The notes under the pieces are model-generated. The model was given only the letters and a program-made list of their open reading frames with translations, did no database searches and was not told the DNA's origin. Positions 57,535 to 64,000 of a stretch of 64,000 bases of DNA are shown in pieces (position 1 is the stretch's first letter; every line of letters begins with the position of its first letter). The position numbers and the translations under genes are program-made. The stretch is from Sphingomonas chungangi (GTDB lineage Bacteria; Pseudomonadota; Alphaproteobacteria; Sphingomonadales; Sphingomonadaceae): contig NZ_JACEIB010000001.1 in assembly GCF_013778325.1 (NCBI RefSeq), forward strand, positions 62,001 through 126,000, read 5' to 3'.

Positions 57535-59901
57535 ATGAAGATGTCGTTCCGCCTGCTCGCCGGCGTGGCCTGCGTCGCGCTGCTGCCTGCCGCTGCCTTC
57601 GCCGCCGACACGGCTGTCGCCACCGATGCTGCGGCGCCCGCCGCCTCGTCCGATGCACCGGCCGACGACTCGTCGCAGGAGATCGTGGTGCTCGGCTTCG
57701 GCAAGAGCCGCCAGGTGCAGGAGATCAACGCCGCCGACATCGCGCGAATCGTGCCGGGCGCCAGCCCGCTCAAGGCGATCGAGAAGCTTCCCGGCGTCAA
57801 TTTCCAGGCGGCCGATCCATTCGGCGCCTATGAATGGGCGGTGCGCATCTCGCTGCGCGGCTTCAACCAGAACCAGCTCGGCTTCACGCTCGACGGCGTG
57901 CCGCTCGGCGACATGAGCTACGGCAACGTCAACGGCCTGCACATCAGCCGCGCGATCATCTCCGAGAACGTCGCCCGCACCGAGGTGGCGCAGGGTGCCG
58001 GCGCGCTCGGCACCGCGTCGACCAGCAACCTTGGCGGCACCATCCAGTTCTTCTCGGATTCACCCAAGGAAAAGATGGGGCTCACCGTCAATGGCTCGTA
58101 TGGCGCCGACGATACCGAGCGCGCCTATGTCCGCATCGATTCGGGCGACATCGGCGGCAGCGGCCTCAAGGGCTATCTGAGCTACGCCTTCCTCCACGCC
58201 GACAAGTGGAAGGGTGACGGCCCGCAGCGTCAGCACCAGGTCAACGCCAAGATCGTCGAGGATCTCGGCGATCTCGGCAGCATCTCGGCCTTTGCGAACT
58301 TCTCCGATCGCCGCGAGACCGATTATCAGGATCTGAGCTACGACATCATCCGCCGCCGCGGCCTGCGTGACGACAACCTGACCGGCAACTATCCGCTCGC
58401 CGTCGAGCTCGCCAAGATCTACCAGAACCAGGTCGCCTTCTCGCAAGGCAAGCCGGAGCCGTGGTTCGGCGAGGGCATCGTCTTCCCGGCGGGCTTCGGC
58501 ACGGTGGACGACGAATATGCCGACGCCGGCGGCCTGCGCCGCGACTGGCTGGGCGGCGTCACCTTCGACGCGCACCTGACGCCCGAAATCAACCTGAAGG
58601 CGACCGGCTACTATCATAACAACAAGGGCCAGGGCAGCTGGATCACCCCCTACCAGCCCACGCCGGCCGGCGCGCTGAACCAGGACGGTACCGTCATCGC
58701 TGATCCGGGCGCGCTCTCCTTCCGCACCACCGAATACCGCATCAGCCGCGGCGGCCTGATCGGCGCTGCGACCTGGGAGCACGGCCCCAACACGTTCGAG
58801 ATCGGCGGCTGGTTCGAGAGCAACAGCTTCGATCAGGCGCGCCGCTATTACGGCCTCGACGACAGCGACGTGCAGTCGCGCCCGACGCTCGATTTCCAGA
58901 GCAACCCCTTCCTCACCTCGTGGGACGGCAAGTACGACACCCAGACCTGGCAGTACCATGTCGAGGACACGCTGAAGCTGCTCGACGACAAGCTCGTGCT
59001 GAACGGCGGCTGGAAGGGTGTGAACGTCATCAACACCGCCAACATGCGGGTGGATGGCGGCCTCGCTTCCGGCCAGATCAGCGCGCGTGACTGGTTCCAG
59101 CCGCAGGCGGGCCTCGTCTATCACGTGACGCCCAATGCCGAGGTGTTCGGCGACTATACCGAGAATATGCGCGCCTTCGTCTCGTCCGCGACGACCGGGC
59201 CGTTCTCGACCACGCAGGTGGGCTTCAACGCCATCGCCGGCAAGCTGAAGCCCGAGCGTTCGAAGACGGCGGAAGGCGGCGTCCGCGTCCATTACGGGCC
59301 GCTCCAGGCCTCGGCGGTCGGCTATTATGTCAACTTCTCCAACCGCCTGCTGGTGATCACCAACGGCGTCGGCATCCAGGGCCTCGCCAACACGCTCGCC
59401 AACGTCGGTTCGGTGCACACTTACGGCGCGGAGCTGTCGGTCAACTACCGCATCCTCAACCCGCTCTCGATCTTCGCGAGCTATTCCTACAACAGCTCCA
59501 AATACGAGAACACGGTGATCGACGCGGCCGGCAAGCTGCAGGTCAACAAGGGCGACAATGTCGTCGACACCCCCAAGAACATGGTGAAGGGCGAGGTCGT
59601 CTATGACGACGGCCAGTTCATGTTCCGCATGGGCGCCGACTATATGTCCAAGCGCTACGTCACCTACACCAACGACGTTTCGGTGAAGGGCCGCGTGCTG
59701 GTCGATGCCTCTGCGGGCTACACGATCAGGGGCATGGGCGCGCTCGACGGGCTGAACGTGACGGCCAACGTCACCAACCTGTTCGACAAGAAGTATATCG
59801 GGACGATCGGTTCCAACGGCTTCGTCGCCAGCGGGGACTCGCAGACGATGCTGGCCGGCGCGCCGCGCCAGTGGTTCGTCAGCGTCAAGAAGAGCTTCTG
59901 A
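57535..59901 (+). CDS. TonB-dependent receptor
   Basis: The 788-residue outer-membrane protein has a signal peptide (about 1-23), a low-complexity linker, plug domain (about 50-165; SQEIVVLGFGKSRQVQ TonB-box-like start, RISLRGFNQNQLGFTLDGVP) and a large barrel ending in QWFVSVKKSF. No STN domain. The ligand is not known; the neighbouring phosphatase suggests phosphate esters or phytate-like compounds, which is inference. The ATG at 57535 begins the signal peptide. Confidence 0.9.
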   Translation: MKMSFRLLAGVACVALLPAAAFAADTAVATDAAAPAASSDAPADDSSQEIVVLGFGKSRQVQEINAADIARIVPGASPLKAIEKLPGVNFQAADPFGAYEWAVRISLRGFNQNQLGFTLDGVPLGDMSYGNVNGLHISRAIISENVARTEVAQGAGALGTASTSNLGGTIQFFSDSPKEKMGLTVNGSYGADDTERAYVRIDSGDIGGSGLKGYLSYAFLHADKWKGDGPQRQHQVNAKIVEDLGDLGSISAFANFSDRRETDYQDLSYDIIRRRGLRDDNLTGNYPLAVELAKIYQNQVAFSQGKPEPWFGEGIVFPAGFGTVDDEYADAGGLRRDWLGGVTFDAHLTPEINLKATGYYHNNKGQGSWITPYQPTPAGALNQDGTVIADPGALSFRTTEYRISRGGLIGAATWEHGPNTFEIGGWFESNSFDQARRYYGLDDSDVQSRPTLDFQSNPFLTSWDGKYDTQTWQYHVEDTLKLLDDKLVLNGGWKGVNVINTANMRVDGGLASGQISARDWFQPQAGLVYHVTPNAEVFGDYTENMRAFVSSATTGPFSTTQVGFNAIAGKLKPERSKTAEGGVRVHYGPLQASAVGYYVNFSNRLLVITNGVGIQGLANTLANVGSVHTYGAELSVNYRILNPLSIFASYSYNSSKYENTVIDAAGKLQVNKGDNVVDTPKNMVKGEVVYDDGQFMFRMGADYMSKRYVTYTNDVSVKGRVLVDASAGYTIRGMGALDGLNVTANVTNLFDKKYIGTIGSNGFVASGDSQTMLAGAPRQWFVSVKKSF

Positions 59902-59910
59902 TGATCCAGC

Positions 59911-59937
59911 GAGGCGGCGGGCCGGCCCCGCCGCCTC
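59911..59937. terminator. GC-rich bidirectional hairpin between convergent genes
   Basis: GAGGCGGCGGG and CCCGCCGCCTC form a perfect 11-bp stem with a 5-base loop. It overlaps the stop of the minus-strand methyltransferase gene and lies 10 bases after the receptor stop, so it may end both transcripts. Confidence 0.6.
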
Positions 59938-60676
59938 AGCCGGGCTTGCGGAACAGATAGACGAACTGGTCGGTGTGGCCTCGGATCGTCTTGTCGAACA
60001 CCTTCTTCGTGTGATCGTCGGCCGGGTTGGCGAGGAGCTTGCTCGCGCCGACGAAGCGGAAGCCGGCCGCTGTCACCTGCGCCTTCACCACCGCCGGATC
60101 GATCCGGTGGAGCGTGTTGGTGTCGCGCAATCCGCTGCCGGCGGTGGCGACATGATCGATCACCAGGAAGGCGCCGCCTGGCTTGAGCGCCGCATACGCC
60201 GCCTTGTCCAGCACGGCAGGATCGGTAGGCCCCATGAAGGGGTCGGGATAATCGTGGTAGTTCTGCGCGGTGAAGATCAGGTCGACCCGCTCCGGCGCGG
60301 CGAGCGCGGCGGCGGGCTGCTCCAGCACCGTGACGTTGGGATAGCCGGTGGCGAGCGCCTTGTATGGGCCAGGCTCGTCGTCATCGACCTTCGCATATTC
60401 GGCCGGCCAGACGCCATAGACATGCCCCGACGCGCCGACCGCGCCGGCGAACAGCCGCGTCCAGTATCCGCCGCCCGGGATCAGGTCGATCACCGTCTGG
60501 CCGGGCTTCACGCCGGCGAAGGCGAGCAGCTCGGGGCCGTGGCGGGTGGCATCCTTGGCGGCATCGTCGTGGCGCGCCGGATCGGCGGCGGCGTGGGCGA
60601 TGTTGGCCGGCAGCTTAGGCGCGGCGGCGATGGCGGCGGTGCCTGCGAGCAGGGCGAAGGCGAAGGCTTTGATCAT
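59936..60676 (-). CDS. Class I methyltransferase-fold protein with signal peptide
   Basis: The 246-residue protein has an N-terminal signal-like segment (MIKAFAFALLAGTAAIAAAP) and a Rossmann methyltransferase domain with motif I VIDLIPGGGYWTRLFAGAVG and a later LVIDHVATAGSG segment. It resembles COG4798 predicted methyltransferases, many of which carry a signal peptide, an unusual place for a SAM-dependent enzyme. The substrate is unknown. The ATG at 60676 is preceded by GGGGAGCC. Confidence 0.8.
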   Translation of the reverse strand: MIKAFAFALLAGTAAIAAAPKLPANIAHAAADPARHDDAAKDATRHGPELLAFAGVKPGQTVIDLIPGGGYWTRLFAGAVGASGHVYGVWPAEYAKVDDDEPGPYKALATGYPNVTVLEQPAAALAAPERVDLIFTAQNYHDYPDPFMGPTDPAVLDKAAYAALKPGGAFLVIDHVATAGSGLRDTNTLHRIDPAVVKAQVTAAGFRFVGASKLLANPADDHTKKVFDKTIRGHTDQFVYLFRKPG

Positions 60677-60879
60677 GGCAGGCTCCCCGGGTGTGATGGG
60701 AGCAGTGGGCGCGGGGTGCGGGCGCTGGGGAAGCGGGTTTCTGCGAACGGCTGGCGGGAATCGACGAACGTGATCGTCAAGGTGTGTGGCCCGCATCGAT
60801 CAGACGATGCTTGAGCGTCGATGAGCGCTGTGCCACCGTCTCGTCGGTTCGATCGGGGCGAAGACGGGCATCCAATTTC

Positions 60880-61458
60880 ATGCGTTATGGTGATCGCCGC
60901 CGCTCCCGGCCTTTCGATGCGTGGGACCCCTATAGCGACGATCCCGCACCGCCTCGTCGTAATCGATACGCGCCACGTCGGCTGATCCGGATCGCTATCC
61001 CGCTGCTCATCGCGGGTGCCGCGCTGGGGAAGGACCTGTGGCACATATTCGAACCCGATCGACCCGCCACGATGGACCGTGCAGCGCCATCCGATACCAA
61101 TTTCCAGCCGGTCCGGCCCATCGCCGACCGGCCGCAGCGTCCCGATCCCCGTACCGCCCTTCCTCGACGAGCCATGGCGGAGGATAGTCCCGGCTCTTGG
61201 TTTACCGACGACGACTATCCGCCCTCCGCACTACGTGACAATCTGCAGGGACCGGTGACCTTTCGCTACACGGTCGGTGCGGATGGATTGGCGCGGGACT
61301 GCCGGGTGACGAAAAGCAGCGGCTCCGTCGTGTTGGATGGGACGGCGTGCGGCGTGTTCACCCTCCACGCCCGATACTGGCCGGCGCGAGACCGGGCGGG
61401 TAGGGTCGTTGCGGAGAGCGATACACAGACTGTTCGGTGGCAGATCCCGAAGGATTAA
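60880..61458 (+). CDS. TonB C-terminal-domain protein (energy transducer type)
   Basis: The 192-residue protein has a charged N-terminus, one transmembrane helix (about 34-50), a Pro-rich linker and a TonB-like C-terminal domain (about 105-188; DDDYPPSALRDNLQGPVTFRYTV, GLARDCRVTKSSGSVVLDGTAC). It may couple proton motive force to one of the receptors, or be a degenerate TonB paralogue. exbB/exbD are not adjacent. The ATG at 60880 is the first with a plausible N-terminus. Confidence 0.78.
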   Translation: MRYGDRRRSRPFDAWDPYSDDPAPPRRNRYAPRRLIRIAIPLLIAGAALGKDLWHIFEPDRPATMDRAAPSDTNFQPVRPIADRPQRPDPRTALPRRAMAEDSPGSWFTDDDYPPSALRDNLQGPVTFRYTVGADGLARDCRVTKSSGSVVLDGTACGVFTLHARYWPARDRAGRVVAESDTQTVRWQIPKD

Positions 61459-61500
61459 TCGGCGCGGTCGCAAAAACCTGAGGCGGATAATCGGCAATTA

Positions 61501-61911
61501 TCAAGGCAGCGCATCCGCCCGCCCGGTCAGCCCCGCGAGCAGCATCAGCACGCCCAGCGCGACGCTGACGATCGCCCACAGCCGCGCATTCGCCAGAAAC
61601 GGCTGCGCCATCCGCACCAGCACCTGCGGCACCGCGATCAGAAGCAGCCCTTCCAGCGCGAAGATCGCGGCCAGCAACGTCACGATGACGCTCAGCGGAT
61701 CGTAGAGGACATGGTGCGGGATCAGGATTGCGGTGCCGATCGCGAACACGCCGAGTCCGATCCCGTAGGTCAGCCCCGGCACGCGCACCAGATCGTCCAC
61801 CATCGCGCGCATCCGCTCGGGCGACAGCAGCAGGCCGATCCCCGCCGCGATCCAGTAGAGACCGATCGCGGTCGCGAGGTCGAGCGTCAGAACGGTGAGC
61901 GTGTGGATCAT
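61501..61911 (-). CDS. Hypothetical membrane protein, four predicted helices
   Basis: A 136-residue hydrophobic protein with helices at about 10-28, 50-66, 71-96 and 110-128. No family is recognised with certainty. It converges on the TonB-like gene and is divergent from the lipoprotein gene. Confidence 0.65.
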   Translation of the reverse strand: MIHTLTVLTLDLATAIGLYWIAAGIGLLLSPERMRAMVDDLVRVPGLTYGIGLGVFAIGTAILIPHHVLYDPLSVIVTLLAAIFALEGLLLIAVPQVLVRMAQPFLANARLWAIVSVALGVLMLLAGLTGRADALP

Positions 61912-62045
61912 GCGTGGAAAACGCGCCGTGCGACGGGGTCGTTCCTGAACGGAGGCGAAACGACGGGTTCAGGGGAGATAAAGCGCTGATCCGGCGTTGT
62001 GGGGCAGTCGCCGCGACTGTTCGCGGTCCCGAGGGGAGAGAGACG

Positions 62046-62543
62046 ATGCCCATGAAACGATCGATGTCGGCCTTGATGGCCTGCGCGATGCTGCTGCCGC
62101 TGGCCGGCTGCTATGGCGATGATGACGGCCCGCGCGGCTACGGCCCACCGCCGCCTCCGCCGCCGCCGCCCGGCGGCTATTACGATCACGATCGTCCGCC
62201 GCCCCCGCCGGGTGGCTATTACGACAACGGCGCTCCGCGCGGCGATCGCGGCGGCTATTGGGATCGCGATGCGCCTCCGGGCTACGATCCCAGTCGCGAC
62301 TATCGCGACGAGCAGGGCCAGGATCGCGTGATCACCCGCGACGATCGCGTCTATCGCGGCAGCGACAACCGCTATTACTGCAAGCGCTCGGACGGCACGA
62401 CCGGCACGGTGGTCGGCGCGATCGGCGGCGGTGTGCTGGGCGCCATCCTCGGCGGTGGCGGCGCGCTCGGCACGATCCTGGGTGCTGGCGGCGGCGCGTT
62501 GCTCGGCCGCTCGGTCGACAAGGGCGAGGTGCACTGTAGGTGA
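62046..62543 (+). CDS. Glycine-zipper lipoprotein with Tyr/Pro-rich repeats
   Basis: The 165-residue protein has a lipobox (LLPLAGC, lipid on C22), a Pro/Gly/Tyr-rich middle with repeated PPPPPGGYYD units (about 35-65), and a C-terminal glycine-zipper 2TM-like segment (about 125-160; VVGAIGGGVLGAILGGGGAL). Such proteins insert in or line the outer membrane. A hairpin follows. Confidence 0.78.
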   Translation: MPMKRSMSALMACAMLLPLAGCYGDDDGPRGYGPPPPPPPPPGGYYDHDRPPPPPGGYYDNGAPRGDRGGYWDRDAPPGYDPSRDYRDEQGQDRVITRDDRVYRGSDNRYYCKRSDGTTGTVVGAIGGGVLGAILGGGGALGTILGAGGGALLGRSVDKGEVHCR

Positions 62544-62550
62544 ACTGACG

Positions 62551-62578
62551 GCTCCCCTTCCCACGCGGGGAGGGGAGC
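62551..62578. terminator. GC-rich hairpin after the lipoprotein gene
   Basis: GCTCCCCTTCCC and GGGGAGGGGAGC form an imperfect stem around an ACGC loop. It lies between the lipoprotein stop and the stop of the convergent small gene; no T-run is seen. Confidence 0.4.
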
Positions 62579-62579
62579 C

Positions 62580-62795
62580 TCAGTGGCTGACGTCGTCGAT
62601 CAGATGGTCGAGCGCCTTGCGCGCGCCGTTGGCATAGCCGGTGAAGCTGGCGCGCGATACGCAGGCGTCGTGCGCGCTGGCGTCGATCGGATGATCCCAC
62701 GCGCAGCGATGCGTCGGCGTGAGGCCCAGATAGTAGAGGTGGAACAGCACCGCCCCAGCGACGAGGCCGAGCAGCAGGAGGAGCAGTGATCGCAT
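62580..62795 (-). CDS. Small membrane-anchored hypothetical protein
   Basis: The 71-residue product has an N-terminal hydrophobic segment (MRSLLLLLLGLVAGAVLFHL) and a soluble tail with two cysteines (THRCAWDHP, HDACVSR) that may form a disulfide in the periplasm. No family is recognised. Confidence 0.6.
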   Translation of the reverse strand: MRSLLLLLLGLVAGAVLFHLYYLGLTPTHRCAWDHPIDASAHDACVSRASFTGYANGARKALDHLIDDVSH

Positions 62796-62866
62796 AGCCC
62801 TCCCTTATCAGCGCGCGAGGAAGCCCGCCACTCGACATCGACGGCGGATCACGGCACGGGGCGGGG

Positions 62867-63097
62867 ATGACCGGTTCCGAACTGCGCGACCTGCTGGTGC
62901 GAGACCTCGCGAAATCCCATGGGGGCGGCACGGCGCGGTGGCGCAAGATCGTCGGCGGCGTGAAGGTCTATTCGCGTGACACCCACGCGCATTGCAACTG
63001 GGACATCCGCCCCGCCGGCGCGATTCACGAGGTCGCGATCGTCGAGCGGTCGATCGACGCGATCCGCGCGCGGTACCCGTTCGTCGATCAGGGGTGA
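62867..63097 (+). CDS. Hypothetical small protein
   Basis: This 76-residue protein has a mixed alpha/beta look (ARWRKIVGGVKVYSR, HCNWDIRPAG, IVERSIDAIRARYPFV). No domain is recognised; GC-rich codons and a GGGG region upstream support a real gene. It lies just before the L,D-transpeptidase remnant. Confidence 0.55.
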   Translation: MTGSELRDLLVRDLAKSHGGGTARWRKIVGGVKVYSRDTHAHCNWDIRPAGAIHEVAIVERSIDAIRARYPFVDQG

Positions 63098-63142
63098 CCG
63101 CATATCCCTCAACCTTGCACCGAACGGCGGCCACCTCTCGTC

Positions 63143-63415
63143 CCGATGAACCTATCGTCGACGACACGCCCAAACGCGCGCTGCTGGCAAACCGGACCGG
63201 CACTTGAGCAACGGTTGCGTGCGGCTGGAGGATGCCGCCGCGATCGGCCGGCTTCTGATCGGCAATATAATTTCACCACAAGCTCTAAGCAGCCCGAGCA
63301 GGATGTGTCGCTCCCTCAGCCGGTGCCGGTCTATCTGACGTACCTCACGGCCGTGCCGACCGCGAAAGGCGTGGGCTTCATCGCGGACGTCTATGCTCGG
63401 GACGGCGCCGAATGA
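63143..63415 (+). pseudogene. C-terminal remnant of an L,D-transpeptidase with two frameshifts
   Basis: Three frames in succession read like one YcbB-type C-terminus: VDDTPKRALLANRTGT (to about 63204), then LSNGCVRLEDAAAIGRLLIG (from 63204, the catalytic Cys of SHGC[VI]R with Asn in place of His), then EQDVSLPQPVPVYLTYLTAV and the stop at 63415. Two single-base-type shifts and absence of the N-terminal and main catalytic part mark it as decayed. Confidence 0.72.
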
Positions 63416-63421
63416 GCGCGA

Positions 63422-63640
63422 TCAGCTGTCGTGGTGCGGGCGCCCCGACCGTTCCTGCGAGCCGGGCGGCGCATCCTTGCCCCAGTCGAACGGCCGCCAT
63501 CCGCCGTGCATGTCGCGGATCAGCGGCGTGCCGCACCGGGCGCACGGCGCGCGATAGTCGACGCCGTCATGCCACACCTTCGTCCGCAACCGGCGGTGGC
63601 CGACCACGCGGCAGAGCATGCTGGCCATCTTGTTGGGCAT
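63422..63640 (-). CDS. Small putative zinc-binding protein
   Basis: The 72-residue product has a C-x6-H then C-x2-C arrangement (LCRVVGHRR, APCARCGTPL) that could bind a metal, as in small DUF1660-like proteins. The ATG at 63640 is preceded by AAGGG. Function is unknown. Confidence 0.58.
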   Translation of the reverse strand: MPNKMASMLCRVVGHRRLRTKVWHDGVDYRAPCARCGTPLIRDMHGGWRPFDWGKDAPPGSQERSGRPHHDS

Positions 63641-63748
63641 GGTGACGCCCTTTCGCCGATGCACAGGAATGTGCGACAATGACTATCTCACGCTGCGACG
63701 CAGCAGCAAAATGACAAATGAGCAAGCCGGTTGCCAGTTTCGGGACAC

Positions 63749-64000
63749 ATGGATGCGCCGCAGACGCCGCCGATCGATGCGGCATCGTTGATCCTGATGC
63801 GTGAGCGCGTTTCGGGCGATCCGGAATATCTAATCGTGCAGCGCGGCAGCGGCCTGGTCTTCGCGGCCGGCGCCTATGTCTTTCCCGGTGGGCGGGTGGA
63901 CCCCGAGGATCGGGCGCGGGCCGGGCGCGATCTGCCGGACATCGATCCGGTCGACGCGGCGGCCCGCATTGCCACAATTCGCGAGACCGCCGAGGAAACC
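63749..64000 (+). CDS. NUDIX hydrolase, N-terminal part (cut by window edge)
   Basis: The first 84 codons are present. ASLILMRERVSG, YLIVQRGSGLVFAAGAYVFPGGRVD and ARIATIRETAEET are the start of the NUDIX box (G-x5-E-x7-REUxEExGU with the G/E part in this window). It resembles the longer NUDT19-type branch that may hydrolyse CoA or related diphosphates. The gene continues off the right edge. Confidence 0.85.
   Translation, partial: MDAPQTPPIDAASLILMRERVSGDPEYLIVQRGSGLVFAAGAYVFPGGRVDPEDRARAGRDLPDIDPVDAAARIATIRETAEET

Overview
The window is GC-rich, densely packed bacterial chromosome, most likely from a member of the Sphingomonadales (Alphaproteobacteria). The signs are a DUF1674/SdhF4-type protein, a CHCC zinc-finger protein, an Atm1-like exporter, several TonB-dependent receptors, a GTTC-N7-GTTC LexA-type box, and a reduced vir-type secretion cluster of a kind I associate with Sphingomonas relatives. 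The assignment rests on gene content and motif style, not on a database search. No tRNA, rRNA, CRISPR array or intact insertion sequence was recognised.

Positions 1-39500 are mostly conserved housekeeping genes. They hold the N-terminus of an NfrB-like glycosyltransferase; the heme genes hemC-hemD with a mitofilin-like membrane protein; tsaD-gpsA; an SDH assembly factor; an RsmB-like rRNA methyltransferase, rpe, a heparinase II/III-like protein and purH; a polysaccharide flippase, a secreted protein and polA in one coupled string; nadB with an orphan ABC ATPase; tldD; glnK-amtB behind a sigma-54 promoter; recQ; a two-lobed retropepsin-like protein; an Atm1-type exporter; a pspC-type gene with a tiny secreted peptide behind a second sigma-54 promoter; a Rieske oxygenase with a phytoene-desaturase-like oxidoreductase; an OmpA-domain protein with an EF-hand-like loop; a 2H phosphoesterase and a small inner-membrane protein diverging from a LexA-type box; an M20 peptidase; and gyrB.

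Positions 39535-46180 look accessory. A gene-poor stretch with a 15-bp inverted repeat leads into a FecI-FecR-TonB receptor module (iron/siderophore surface signalling). Next come a GT4 glycosyltransferase with a tryptophan-rich micro-ORF coupled behind it, and the frameshifted C-terminal remnant of another TonB-dependent receptor. Positions 46188-53803 encode a compact type IV secretion operon on the minus strand: VirB1-like transglycosylase, VirB2, VirB3, VirB4, VirB6, VirB9, VirB10, VirB11. No VirB5, VirB7, VirB8, VirD4 or relaxase gene lies in the operon. Almost every junction is a 1-4 base stop/start overlap.

Positions 54134-59901 carry a secreted acid-phosphatase/phospholipase-C-like lipoprotein behind a possible Pho box, a di-heme cytochrome c peroxidase and a TonB-dependent receptor, all on the plus strand and perhaps a phosphate- or phosphoester-related set. 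The right end holds a methyltransferase-fold protein with a signal peptide, a TonB-like protein, small membrane and lipoproteins, a decayed L,D-transpeptidase remnant and the start of a NUDIX hydrolase cut by the window edge. The observations I rate highest are the reduced secretion operon, the LexA-type box at a small membrane protein, and the sigma-54 promoter ahead of a secreted peptide plus PspC.
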